From positions 806,001-870,000 of the forward strand of contig NZ_OZ026465.1 in NCBI RefSeq assembly GCF_964019845.1: a DNA stretch of 64,000 bases, read 5' to 3'. Each line of letters starts with the position of its first letter. The stretch's first letter is position 1. Source of the stretch: Spiroplasma endosymbiont of Labia minor. Its GTDB lineage: Bacteria > Bacillota_I > Bacilli_A > Mycoplasmatales > Mycoplasmataceae. Positions 11,007 through 20,130 of this stretch are shown piece by piece. The position numbers were made by a program, and so were the translations under genes. The notes below the pieces were generated by a model. The model saw only the letters and a program-made list of their open reading frames with translations, searched no databases and had not been told where the DNA came from.

Positions 11007-11165
11007 TTAATATTCCATTGAATCCTTATATTCTTTTACCCATGAAAATATGGTTGGAATAGGAACTTTATACTTTTCTGAAGCTTCTCTATATGTTGAT
11101 CCATCTTCAACTATCGAATGTACAAGTTTTTCTTTTAGTAGTTTGTTGTATTTTGTACGATGCAA
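11007..11165 (-). CDS. Small helix-turn-helix protein (transposase OrfA-like fragment)
   Basis: A 52-aa reading frame on the minus strand from TTG 11165 to TAA 11007. AAGGAAG lies about 8 nt upstream of the TTG, and a TAG lies just upstream in frame. The core reads VEDGSTYREASEKYKVPIPT then IFSWVKEYK. This is the pattern of the homeodomain-like HTH at the start of IS3-family OrfA and related transposase subunits. No second transposase gene, terminal repeats or target duplication are visible. It is therefore either an IS remnant or a stand-alone DNA-binding protein downstream of the second leucyl aminopeptidase gene. Confidence 0.5.
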   Translation of the reverse strand: MHRTKYNKLLKEKLVHSIVEDGSTYREASEKYKVPIPTIFSWVKEYKDSMEY

Positions 11166-11221
11166 AAAACCATCTTCCTTCTACACAAATATAATACTAA
11201 AAAAATAAATTAAAAAAATTA

Positions 11222-12568
11222 TTAATTTAACATTTCAAATAAAGTTTTTAATAACACTCCAGTACCTCTATTTTCAAAATCACCAGTACCAGCTATATCT
11301 AAATGAATAAATGGTTTGTTTTCTGCAAAAGAATCCAAAAATGCTGCAGCAGTCGAAGAACCTGCTTCTTTGCCTTTTTCTGCATTGGTTAAATCTGCAA
11401 TATTCGATCCTTTTTGCATAACTTCCAAATGATAATCTTGCAGCGGCATTCTTCAAATTGATTCATTTGCTGATGCTGATGCATTTTTCATTTCTAATCA
11501 AAAATCTTCTTGTTTTGTAAATGCCCCTGTTGCTCATTTGCCTAATGCAATTACTATTGAACCCGTTAAAGTTGCTACTGTCACTATTCTATTTGCAAAA
11601 CAATCTCTTAATGCATAAGTAATTCCATCTGCAAGCACTAGTCTACCTTCGGCATCAGTATTTGAAATTTCAACTGTTTGACCGTTATAAGAAGTTAACA
11701 CAGACTCAACCAATGTACCATGTCCACCAATTCTATTATCTGTGAAAACACCAACACCAACAACATTAGCATCTGCATTTGCTTCTGCAAGCGCTAAAAC
11801 AGTTGACAATACAACTGCTGCTCCTGTCATATCAAATTTCATTCCTTCCATATAATTTGATGGTTTCAAAGAATATCCACCTGAATCAAATGTAATTCCT
11901 TTACCAACTAAACCTGTTTTTGTTTTTGAAGTATTTTTATTATATTCAATCACAACAATTCTTGGTTCTTCATAAGATGCTGCATTAACCCCTAATAATA
12001 ATCCCATTTTTTTATCTTTGATTTGTTCTTTTGTCAAAATTGATAATTTTATATTAGAAAATTTATTTGCAATCTCAGAAAATTTATTTGCAAAATAAGT
12101 TGCTGTTCCTATATTTGGTGGTGTATCTTGAAGGTCTCTTGCAAAATTTACTCATTTACTTTTTATTAAGGCTAATTGAAATATTTTTTCAAAATCAAAA
12201 TTATTCACAATAAAGTTAATATTTATTTCACTATTTTCTTCCTTTTTCTTAAATGATAAACCTTTATGATTTATATACGCAACTGTTTCTACCATATTAC
12301 CAAATAAAATGTCTTCTGGTTCATCACAAAATTCGATAAATGATTCAAAATTTATATTAACTGAATATTTTATTGTTGAAAAAGCTTTTCTAAATAATTC
12401 TATTAATTTTTCTCTAGATTTTTCTTTTTCAATAACTAAATATATAATTTTTTCTTCGGATATTAAAGTCAATTCTCCTTCTGTTTTTATAATTAAATTA
12501 TTAGTTATATTTTTCTTGTTAATGGCATTTAGTGTTATTTCGTTGTCTTTTTTATTTAAAGTAATCAT
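11222..12568 (-). CDS. Leucyl aminopeptidase (M17), copy 2
   Basis: Second M17 aminopeptidase, 448 aa, paralogous to 9562-10947. They share LQDTPPNI, MGLLL-VNAAS-EEP, VGKGITFDSGGYSLK, NTDAEGRLVLADGITYA, and an AGSS-AAAFL C-terminal motif. The first 130 residues are quite different and Lys/Asn-rich. All visible metal-site motifs are kept, so it should be active. ATG 12568 follows AGGAGA. It lies 12 nt after the GIY-YIG gene stop, indicating an operon, and the small HTH frame follows. Whether the two copies differ in substrate cannot be read here. Confidence 0.92.
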
Positions 12569-12580
12569 TTTATTCTCCTT

Positions 12581-13252
12581 TTAAAATATATGTTCATACA
12601 TGCATTGTTTATTTTTACATTTAATAATATAAATATTATATAGTCTATTATTTTTAAATATAACATCAATCTTTGCGTTTAAAACGCCATCACAAATTGG
12701 GCAAAGTTTTAAACGCAAAATATTTTTATTGTTGGCCATCAATTTTATTGACTTAGTTTTCAAAATTAATTCTGTTTCGTGGAAAATTCGTTCTCTCAAA
12801 TTATTAATTTCAGCAATTTTTATAAAATAAATATCATTTGTTGTAATTTTATTCTCTCTCAATAATTTATTTAATTGTTTGTGTACTCTCTGCGATGAAG
12901 AATTCTTTGTATTGATTTTTTTACTATGATAAATTCATCTTTTATAAATATTTTTTGATTCTCCAATGTATCCTAATATAAATTCATTATTTGCATACGC
13001 ACAAATCATATATACTCCGGAAAATTCTAATTTTTTCTTATCAAAAATAAAATTTGTAAAAAAATCACATGTTGCAATTAAATTCTTAAAAAATAAGTCA
13101 AGATCATTTCTTCTTAAATTCAAAAATTCATCAGTTTTTGAATGAATTTTTTCATGTAAAAATTTTATCTCATTATAATCATTTTCTAATTGTTTAATCT
13201 CCGCATTTGTTAAAACAGCAGTTTTCTTTATAAACTTAATTAATTCTTTCAT
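12581..13252 (-). CDS. GIY-YIG nuclease-like protein with C-terminal zinc ribbon
   Basis: Protein of 223 aa. After about 70 Lys-rich helical residues comes a GIY-YIG domain: GVYMICAYANNEF then GYIGESKNIYKRWIYH (about residues 78-110). It carries the catalytic-type Tyr and Arg, and the later FHETELI segment supplies the expected Glu. The C-terminus has CPIC and a CKNKQC pair about 30 residues later, which could bind zinc. In-frame TGA codons join the two halves. No strong ribosome site precedes ATG 13252. It is the first gene of an operon with the second leucyl aminopeptidase. The family includes DNA repair and homing nucleases; the role here is unknown. Confidence 0.75.
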
Positions 13253-13269
13253 ATACCATATTTAATTAA

Positions 13270-13291
13270 AAACGCAGCAAATTGCTGCGTT
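13270..13291 (-). terminator. gpmI terminator
   Basis: AACGCAGCA/TGCTGCGTT stem followed on the minus strand by TTTTAATTAAA, just after the gpmI stop. It isolates gpmI from the GIY-YIG operon downstream. Confidence 0.75.
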
Positions 13292-13301
13292 CAATAACAA
13301 A

Positions 13302-14885
13302 TTATTTTAGAATTAATGATTGTTGAGTCATTTCTGTTGGAATTTCTTCATTCAATAAATCCAAAATTGTTGGAGCGACATCTGCAATAGCAGCATCTTT
13401 TTCACGCAGTTTAATGTTTTTATCTGTAATAATAATAGGAACTGGCTGAGATGTATGTTTTTTATTTGGTCCCCCATCAGTATCAATCATAATTTCTGCA
13501 TTACCATGGTCTGCAGTAATAATCATTATTCCGTTTACTTTCTGCATTTCATCATAAACTCTTTTTAACTGTTCATCCAGAATTTTAACCGCTCTTATTG
13601 CTGAATCTAATTTTCCTGTATGCCCAACCATATCACAATTAGCGTAATTCAAAATTATTACATCAAATTCATTTTTTTTAATTTCTGAAATTAATTTATC
13701 TGTAATTTCTACAGCTGACATTTCTGGTTTTAAATCATATGTTGCTACTTTTGGTGATGAAATTAAATCAGCTGATGCACCAGCTAAAGTTATTTCATAT
13801 TGTGTTGCTAAACCATTTTTAAAATAATCTTTACCACCATCAAAGAAAAATGTTACATGTGCAATTTTTTCAGTTTCAGCAATACGTAATTGACGATATT
13901 GTTTTTTAGACAATCATTCACCTAAACCATTTTTAACTTCTATTGATTTAAAAGCAATATGATTTGATTTAACAGAATCTGCATATTTCATCATTGATAC
14001 AAAATAAATTTGGTCGCCTAGAAATTTTTCAGATTTAAAACTGTCATCTTGTCATCCCATATAGTTTTTATTTGTAAAAATAGATGCCATTTGGATAGCT
14101 CTATCTGGCCTAAAATTTGTAAAAATTACAGCATCTCCTTTTTTTACAAAACCGTTTGGTGTTTCGGTATTAAATGCCGGCGTTAAACTCTCATCATCAT
14201 GATGCGATTCATATTCTGATTTGATATAGTTATTTACATTATCAAAATGTGCACCGTCATGACGAGTCAAAATTTTGTATGCTGCTGCTGTTCTTTCAAA
14301 TCTTTTATCTCTATCCATTGCAAAAAATCTACCTATTATAGATGCGATTTTTCCTAAATTTAATTGATCTATTAGTTTTTGCAATAAATCAATGTATTCT
14401 TGAATAATCATTGGTTTTGTATCACGACCATCTCCAAACAAATGTAAATAGACTTCACTTAAATTTTTTTTCTTTGCTAATTTTAAAACCTCAAACATAT
14501 GGTTCATGTGAGAATGGACTCCACCATCAGAAAATAAACCCATAATGTGCAAAGCGCTGTTATTGTTGATTGCAAAATCCATTGCTGAATTTAATTCTTC
14601 ATTATTTTCAAAAATTTTATCTTTAATAGCTTTGTTTATTAAAGATAGTGATTCATATTTAATTCGCCCAGCGCCCAAATGAATATGTCCAACTTCTGAA
14701 TTACCCATTTGTCCTTCCGGCAAACCAACTCATTCTCCAGAAGCATGTGCTTCAACTCATGGATATTCTTTTTTCAAAGATTCAACAAATGTCATATTCG
14801 CTTGTGTAATAGCATTTCCACTAGAATCTTTGGCTACACCTCATCCATCTAATATTGTTAATAAAATTGGTCTTTTTGCTTTCAT
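13302..14885 (-). CDS. gpmI: 2,3-bisphosphoglycerate-independent phosphoglycerate mutase
   Basis: Converts 3-phosphoglycerate to 2-phosphoglycerate in glycolysis using two Mn ions and a phosphoserine intermediate. At 527 aa it is slightly longer than typical (about 510). The nucleophile Ser is in GNSEVGHIHLGAGR near residue 62. The metal site is in LDGWGVAK at the start and ITADHGNAEI near residue 430, and the RFFAMDRDKRFERT substrate loop is intact. ATG 14885 has GAGGAA upstream. It follows the HAD gene by 5 nt and tpiA before that, so it is the third gene of a glycolytic operon. Confidence 0.95.
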
Positions 14886-14890
14886 ATTTA

Positions 14891-15703
14891 TTAAATTTCC
14901 TCTTCTAAAATAAATTGCTGTATCGCTGCTTTTACAGCACCATCTTCAGCATTTAAATCTATATATTTTTTAGAAATTTGTTTGATTGCATCACTTGAAT
15001 TTTTCATAGCAACTGGCAAGCCTACAATTTTCATCATTGGATAATCATTCCCGCCATCTCCCATGGCCATAATGTCTTTTAGATTTATATTAAAATGTTG
15101 AGACAGCCATTGAACAGCCATACCCTTATTGACACCTTCTGCATTAACTTCATAATTCTCACTAAAAGTTCCGCTGTGAACTTCTAATTTCAACGAATTC
15201 ATCAATTCCAAAATAGAATTTGTAGGATTAAAAACTAATAATTTTAAGCATTCGCTGTTAATTCCTCTAGTCAAATTCTCCCAATAAATTATCTTGCCCT
15301 CAAAAAATGTTGCTTCCGCTTTTATACGAGTTTTTTCTCCAAATCTCAATGTATATACTTCATTTAAATTTTCAGAGTACGCTCATATGCTACATTGGCT
15401 ATTTTCTGGTTTTGCAGTTTCTATAAAAATTCTATTAACTGTAGCTGTATCTATTGATTGTTTTAATATTTCTGTTTCTGATTTTAGATCGTACATTAAT
15501 CCACCATTATAACCTACTATAATTGAATGATTTTTTGTAAAACCATGTTGAATTAACTGGTTGTGAGAAGCAAAAATTGGTCGACCTGTTACAAAAACAA
15601 CTTGTATACCTTTGTCCATTACCTTTAAAATTGGTTGAATATTTTCTTCTATAATAGTTCCCATTCTATGGTATGTAGTTCCATCCATATCAAGAACTAG
15701 CAT
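14891..15703 (-). CDS. HAD-superfamily phosphatase (Cof type), second copy
   Basis: HAD IIB phosphohydrolase, about 270 aa. Motif I LVLDMDGTTYH sits at the very N-terminus, followed by VVFVTGRP, and motif IV IMAMGDGGNDYPMM is near residue 215. It is distantly related to the 6775-7647 protein. The chosen start is ATG 15703, just after the tpiA stop. A GTG at 15721 would add 6 residues and overlap tpiA by 11 nt; neither has a clear ribosome site, suggesting translational coupling. It lies between tpiA and gpmI, so a role in clearing phosphometabolites is plausible but unproven. Confidence 0.85.
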
Positions 15704-15710
15704 TTTTATA

Positions 15711-16463
15711 TTATTTTGCACTATAATTCACTAAGTCTAAATAAGATTCTGCTTTTAAACTTGCTCCACCGATTAATGCTCCATCAATATTTGATTGTGA
15801 TAATATTTCTTTTATATTATCTGGTTTTACTGAACCACCATATTGAATTAAAATTTCTTGTGCAACAGAATCTCCATACAATGAAATTAATTTTTTACGT
15901 ATTTCATGAATTACGTTTTCAGCTATTTCTGGTGTTGCAACTTTCCCAGTTCCAATTGCTCAAATTGGCTCATAGGCAATAACAATATTTTTTACATCCT
16001 GTGCAGAAACTCCGTTTAATGCTTTTTCAATTTGTCTTGAAACAAATTCAGTTGTTTTTTGAGCCTCAAAAATATCTAATGATTCACCACAACATAAAAC
16101 AGGTATCATATTAGATTCCAATAAAGATTTAACTTTTCTATTAACAATTTCATCTGTGTCATTAAACATTTGGCGTCTTTCTGAATGGCCCACTACAACA
16201 TATTTAATATTCAAATCTTTTAACATTGGTATTGATATTTCGCCAGTAAATGCACCCTCTTTTTCAAAATGCACATTTTCAGCCGCAATTATTAAATTTT
16301 TTGCAATTTTATTTGCATCTGAAAGAGCTGTAAACGGAATAGCAACTCCAGCAATTATATTTTCATTTTTTATAATTTTTTCATCCACTTCTTTAATAAA
16401 CTTTAAAGCTTCTGTATTGGTTTTGAACATTTTTCAGTTACCAATAATAATTTTTTTACGCAT
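15711..16463 (-). CDS. tpiA: Triosephosphate isomerase
   Basis: Interconverts dihydroxyacetone phosphate and glyceraldehyde-3-phosphate. It is 250 aa, the usual length. Catalytic residues are visible: Lys in IIIGNWKMFK (residues about 5-14), His in VVGHSERR, Glu in AYEPIWAIGTG (Trp encoded by TGA), and the phosphate-binding YGGSVK and GALIGGASL segments. ATG 16463 has GAGG about 8 nt upstream. It heads a tpiA-HAD-gpmI operon driven by an extended -10 promoter. Confidence 0.97.
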
Positions 16464-16487
16464 AAATTTACCTCTCATATAAATAAA

Positions 16488-16496
16488 ATTATATCA
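16488..16496 (-). promoter_or_regulatory. tpiA operon extended -10 promoter
   Basis: TGATATAAT on the minus strand, 25 nt upstream of the tpiA start codon; no good -35. Confidence 0.5.
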
Positions 16497-16513
16497 CTTT
16501 AAAACTCATGTAA

Positions 16514-16551
16514 ATTAAAATATAACTCATTTACATGAGTTATATTTTAAT
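16514..16551 (-). terminator. Terminator of the nagB operon
   Basis: A 17-bp perfect stem, ATTAAAATATAACTCAT with its complement, and a TTAC loop. It starts inside the stop codon region of the 16547-17239 gene. A partly overlapping alternative hairpin (ACTCATGTAAAT / ATTTACATGAGT, 16504-16540) shares sequence with it. Confidence 0.7.
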
Positions 16552-17239
16552 TGAAATATTCATTTGCAATATTTATTAAATCTACATCTATTTCTTGTGC
16601 AAATTTTAAACAAAAATTCGCAATAACATTAATATAATAAGCAGAATATGAAATTAATAAAAATAAATTTGGGTAATCAATAAATCTTCTTTTATCCACT
16701 CTAGATAAAATTGTATCATTCAACTCTCTAAATTGAACAGCTGTAGATAATACCACCCATATATTATTTGATTGTGAATTTCTAAACATTATTCTTAACT
16801 CGGGACCTAATTCTTCTAAAATTTCTTCTGGCATTGAAGACTTAATTTCAAAAAATTTCTTAGAAATTAAATGGGCTATATATTCTTCTGGCCTTGAATT
16901 ATCAACTCTAATTAATTCAAAAAAATTATCATTTTTAAACATGCCGATTAAATCTGTAAAAGCATCAAATGAATTAATAGATTCCTTTAAATATTTATAA
17001 ACATCAAAAGTATTATTAGTTCTGGTAAGCAATTCTAAATTTTTTATTTCATTTACAACTTTATTAATTGCCTTATTCAGTTCTGCTATGTCAACTACAG
17101 CACAATCTGACACAAATGTATCTAAAATTTTTGAATAACCAACCTTATTTATAATATCTATTAAATAATAAATTTGTTCATTAAAAGATTCTATTAATAT
17201 TTGCTTTGCAATTCTTGTATTATCATAATTATTTATCAT
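16547..17239 (-). CDS. Hypothetical protein, 230 aa
   Basis: Unrecognised, predicted all-alpha, soluble protein with an acidic bias. It has no TGA codon. The C-terminal 40 residues are more hydrophobic (LFLLISYSAYYINVIANFC) and could be a membrane-contacting helix. There is no strong ribosome site; the ATG lies 8 nt after the nagB stop, indicating translational coupling with nagB. It ends inside a strong terminator. Its fixed place after an amino-sugar gene does not reveal a function. Confidence 0.7.
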   Translation of the reverse strand: MINNYDNTRIAKQILIESFNEQIYYLIDIINKVGYSKILDTFVSDCAVVDIAELNKAINKVVNEIKNLELLTRTNNTFDVYKYLKESINSFDAFTDLIGMFKNDNFFELIRVDNSRPEEYIAHLISKKFFEIKSSMPEEILEELGPELRIMFRNSQSNNIWVVLSTAVQFRELNDTILSRVDKRRFIDYPNLFLLISYSAYYINVIANFCLKFAQEIDVDLINIANEYFN

Positions 17240-17247
17240 ATTTTAAA

Positions 17248-17973
17248 TTATACAGTTGTTAATTTTTTAGAAGCTGCTTCGTCAATTACTACAGTAACAT
17301 TTGGATGATTTTGAAGAATTGAGCAAGGTCATTGATCAGATACTTTTCCTTCAACTAAATGAAAAATTGCATCTTGTTTATTTTCTCCACTTGCAATCAA
17401 AATTATTTCTTTTGCATTCATAATTGATTTTAAACCCATTGAAATAGCCTGTTTTGGCACTTCGCCTTTTGATGCAAAAAATCTTGCATTTGCATCTATT
17501 GTAGATTGCGTTAAATCAACAATGCTTGTTAAAGATTCAAATGATGTACCAGGCTCATTAAAACCGACATGTCCATTTATACCGATTCCTAATAATTGAA
17601 GATCTATACCCCCATATGATGCAATTTTTTCATCATATTTTGCTGGGTTGTCGGTATTTTTTCCATCAGGGATATGTGTATTGTTTTTATCTATATTTAT
17701 ATAGTCAAATAACTCATTATTCATGAAATATTTATACGATTTTTTATGTGTCCCATCCAATCCCTTATATTCATCTAAGTTAAAAGTTACTACTTTTGAT
17801 CAGTCTGTATTATTTGTTTTATAGTCATTGACAATATATTTATATGTCGATAGTGGCGAAGAACCGGTTGCCAATCCCAATACTGCATTTGGTTTTGATT
17901 TTATTTTTGCAATAAACAAATTACCTACAGTTACACCTAATTCTTCAATTGTTTTAACTTTAATTATTTTCAT
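17248..17973 (-). CDS. nagB: Glucosamine-6-phosphate deaminase
   Basis: Converts glucosamine-6-phosphate to fructose-6-phosphate and ammonia, feeding amino sugars into glycolysis. It is 241 aa, the short Firmicutes-type form. Key elements are the phosphate-binding LGLATGSSPLSTY near residue 35, FNLDEY, the GIGINGHVGFNEPG loop with the catalytic His, and SDQWPCSILQNHP near the C-terminus. ATG 17973 follows AGGAGAC. TATAAT lies about 20 nt upstream of the start codon. Confidence 0.95.
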
Positions 17974-17992
17974 TTTCTTGTCTCCTTTTTTT

Positions 17993-17998
17993 ATTATA
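17993..17998 (-). promoter_or_regulatory. nagB -10 box
   Basis: Perfect TATAAT on the minus strand 20 nt before the nagB ATG; no recognisable -35, and not TGN-extended. Confidence 0.4.
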
Positions 17999-18007
17999 GC
18001 GATTTAA

Positions 18008-18736
18008 TTAATTAAATTTTTTTAAGAATTTATAAAATAGTTCAAAATTTCCTATAATATTTGGATATTTATTTAATATATTAGTATTATTGTTAATTAT
18101 TCTATTTAAAATAATATACGTCAACATTTTGTTATGTCCTCTAACTAAATACTTTTGGTTATCCCAAAATAATGTAGTACCATAACTTTTTGATTCAAAA
18201 TTTGAAATTTTATGAATTGGTATTATGTGTTTAATTATTTGTTTATCGTCTGTCAAATAAATATTTTTTTTTGAATAATACATATTTAATAAACCAAAAA
18301 ACTCTGGGTTTTCTTTATCATTTTTTGCAATTAATATATGTCAATTAACTTTGCTTTGCATAAAATTAATTTGCTCATTTTTTACTAAATCAAATTTAAC
18401 GGGCAACTCTTTTAATGGACGCCATATAGCAAAAACTAATTCTTCAATATCAAAAATAAATTTTTGTTCATTTGCTGTTAATTTATAGTCTAATTTATTA
18501 ACAATTTTTTTAAAATTATTAATAAATATATCCGAAAGTGAAAAATTATTTACCACTCATCTTCACAAAATTCAAGTTTTAAATATATAAAAATTTTTTA
18601 AATTCACAGACTCTAATCTTACGATTTTTCTTATATAATGTTTAGATTTTTTTAATACATTTTGTTCATCAAAGTATATTAAAAAATTGGATCTTTTAAT
18701 ATAGAAATTCACATTTAGATAACTTTTAAAAAACAT
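18008..18736 (-). CDS. Hypothetical protein, 242 aa
   Basis: Unrecognised, rich in Lys, Asn, Ile and Phe. The reading frame runs through a cluster of three TGA Trp codons (sequence WILWRWVV near residue 55) that would appear as stops in the standard code. ATG 18736 is chosen because AGGTGA lies about 7 nt upstream; an ATG two codons earlier overlaps the ribosome site. No signal peptide is seen. FWDNQKYLVRGHNKM near the C-terminus is the most distinctive motif. It lies upstream of nagB on the same strand. Confidence 0.7.
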
Positions 18737-18865
18737 ATTCATTCACCTACAAATTATTTTATATTTAAATTTAATAAATTAATTTATTTAATAAATTTTG
18801 TTACAAAAAATCATTGAATTGAAAATAAAAATTATCAATAAATATCTATAAATTTATCAATAAAT

Positions 18866-18942
18866 TGGCGCGCTTATAGGGACTTGAACCCTAAATCTTT
18901 TGAATCGGAATCAAATGCTTTATCCAATTAAGCTATAAACGC
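18866..18942 (-). tRNA. tRNA-Arg (anticodon CCG)
   Basis: Full cloverleaf including encoded CCA. The acceptor GCGTTTA pairs with TAAGCGC, and the anticodon loop TTCCGAT lies between TTTGA and TCAAA. It reads CGG, a codon left unassigned in some mollicutes. A hairpin at 18973-18999 separates it from the main tRNA array. Confidence 0.93.
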
Positions 18943-18972
18943 AAAAATAGTATTTTAATTACTATAAATATA

Positions 18973-18999
18973 AAAAAGCGTACTTTAAAAACGCTTTTT
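18973..18999 (-). terminator. tRNA array terminator
   Basis: AAAAAGCGT / ACGCTTTTT with a 9-nt loop just 3' of tRNA-Phe. It would end the nine-tRNA transcript before tRNA-Arg(CCG), unless read through. Confidence 0.65.
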
Positions 19000-19008
19000 G
19001 AATTATAG

Positions 19009-19084
19009 TGGTGGTTTCGGACGGAATTGAACCGCCGACACGTTGAGCTTCAATCAACTGCTCTACCGACTGAGCTACGAAACC
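19009..19084 (-). tRNA. tRNA-Phe (GAA)
   Basis: Cloverleaf with acceptor GGTTTCG/CGAAACC, anticodon loop TTGAAGC, and encoded CCA. Last gene of the nine-tRNA array. Confidence 0.96.
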
Positions 19085-19087
19085 AAA

Positions 19088-19164
19088 TGGCGACCTCAAC
19101 GAGACTTGAACTCGTGATCTCCTCCGTGACAGGGAGGCGCGATAACCAACTTCGCTATGAGGCC
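19088..19164 (-). tRNA. tRNA-Asp (GTC)
   Basis: Acceptor GGCCTCA/TGAGGTC, anticodon loop CTGTCAC in a CCTCC/GGAGG stem, discriminator G, encoded CCA. Confidence 0.96.
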
Positions 19165-19165
19165 A

Positions 19166-19241
<76 letters not shown>

Positions 19242-19253
19242 ATAATAAAAAAA

Positions 19254-19346
19254 TGGCGGAAGATGAGGGATTCGAACCCCCGCTCGGGTTTCCCCGACTC
19301 TCGGTTTTCAAGACCGACCCCTTCAGCCAGACTTGGGTAATCTTCC
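19254..19346 (-). tRNA. tRNA-Ser (TGA)
   Basis: 93-nt tRNA with a long variable arm (CGGG/CCCG region), anticodon loop CTTGAAA, acceptor GGAAGAT/ATCTTCC, encoded CCA. Reads UCN codons. Confidence 0.95.
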
Positions 19347-19412
19347 GTATAAACACATTCTATACTCTACCAATAAATCCGATCTAAATCTTACACCTAT
19401 AAAAATTTAAAA

Positions 19413-19490
19413 TGGTGGACCTTATTGGATTTGAACCAATGACCGTCCGGTTATGAGCCGGATGCTCTAACCAGACTGAGCTAAAGGTCC
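19413..19490 (-). tRNA. tRNA-Ile2 (CAT, lysidine type)
   Basis: Anticodon CAT in loop CTCATAA, acceptor GGACCTT/AAGGTCC. The sequence resembles the mollicute Ile(LAU) tRNA rather than elongator Met. It would need TilS to make lysidine and read AUA. The assignment rests on sequence resemblance. Confidence 0.82.
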
Positions 19491-19509
19491 AATTGAAATA
19501 TAAATTAAA

Positions 19510-19586
19510 TGGTAGCGGGAAAGAGACTTGAACTCTTGACCTCTCGGGTATGAACCGAACGCTCTAACCAACTGAGCTATCCCGCC
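19510..19586 (-). tRNA. Elongator tRNA-Met (CAT)
   Basis: Anticodon loop TTCATAC in a TTCGG/CCGAG stem, acceptor beginning GGCGGGA, encoded CCA. The loop matches Bacillus elongator tRNA-Met. Confidence 0.9.
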
Positions 19587-19601
19587 GTAAATAAATAAAA
19601 A

Positions 19602-19677
19602 TGGTGGACCTAATCGGGATCGAACCGACGACCCCCTGCGTGCAAGGCAGGTGCTCTCCCAGCTGAGCTACAGGCCC
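19602..19677 (-). tRNA. tRNA-Ala (TGC)
   Basis: Anticodon loop CTTGCAC in a CCTGC/GCAGG stem. The acceptor GGGCCTG has the G3:U70 pair needed by alanyl-tRNA synthetase. CCA encoded. Confidence 0.96.
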
Positions 19678-19687
19678 AAAAAGTAAA

Positions 19688-19764
19688 TGGTCGGGAAGAC
19701 AGGATTCGAACCTGCGACCCTTCGGTCCCAAACCGAATGCTCTACCAAACTGAGCCACTTCCCG
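19688..19764 (-). tRNA. tRNA-Pro (TGG)
   Basis: Anticodon loop TTTGGGA in a TTCGG/CCGAA stem, acceptor CGGGAAG/CTTCCCG, encoded CCA. Confidence 0.96.
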
Positions 19765-19801
19765 AAACAAAACCCCCGAATTGGGAGCTGAATTTTTTAA
19801 A

Positions 19802-19878
19802 TGGCGCGCCCGAAGGGACTCGAACCCCTAACCTTTTGATCCGTAGTCAAACGATCTATCCAATTGATCTACGGGCGC
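19802..19878 (-). tRNA. tRNA-Arg (ACG)
   Basis: Anticodon loop CTACGGA in a TTTGA/TCAAA stem, acceptor GCGCCCG/CGGGCGC, encoded CCA. With inosine at the wobble position it reads CGU/CGC/CGA. First gene of the array. Confidence 0.95.
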
Positions 19879-19917
19879 ATCACATTTTATCTTCTCATCC
19901 TTGGGAAGACCAAATAG

Positions 19918-20000
19918 ATTATAACAAATATTATTTATTTGTATAGTTTTTTTAACTTTTTTTTAAAAAAACTATACAAATAATATTTTTCACATATAAT
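19918..20000. promoter_or_regulatory. Divergent tRNA promoters built on an inverted repeat
   Basis: Minus strand: TATACA (19940-19945), 16-nt spacer, TATAAT (19918-19923) for the tRNA array. Plus strand: TATACA (19973-19978), 16-nt spacer, TATAAT (19995-20000) for tRNA-Leu. The two -35 regions and part of the spacers form a long inverted repeat (19926-19990; arms of AAAAAAACTATACAAATAA type). Confidence 0.7.
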
Positions 20001-20012
20001 AAATATGTGCTT

Positions 20013-20097
20013 GCCCTTTTGGCGGAATAGGTAGACGCACCAGACTCAAAATCTGGCGGGGTAACCCGTATCGGTTCGATTCCGATAGAGGGCACCA
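20013..20097 (+). tRNA. tRNA-Leu (CAA)
   Basis: 85-nt tRNA with a long variable arm (GGCGGGGTAACCCGT), anticodon loop CTCAAAA in a CCAGA/TCTGG stem, acceptor GCCCTTT/AGAGGGC, encoded CCA. Transcribed alone from the divergent promoter. Confidence 0.96.
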
Positions 20098-20108
20098 AAT
20101 TATTATAG

Positions 20109-20128
20109 AACTCCAATTAATTGGAGTT
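20109..20128. terminator. tRNA-Leu / thiN terminator
   Basis: AACTCCAATT/AATTGGAGTT palindrome followed by TTTTTATTTT on the plus strand, placed between the convergent tRNA-Leu and thiN. Confidence 0.75.
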
Positions 20129-20130
20129 TT

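Noticed and set aside
18737-18865. Short A+T repeats (AATTTATCAATAAAT-like) beside tRNA-Arg(CCG) as an origin or attachment site
   Set aside because: The repeats are short, imperfect and expected by chance in such A+T-rich DNA; no dnaA boxes or integrase gene are nearby.
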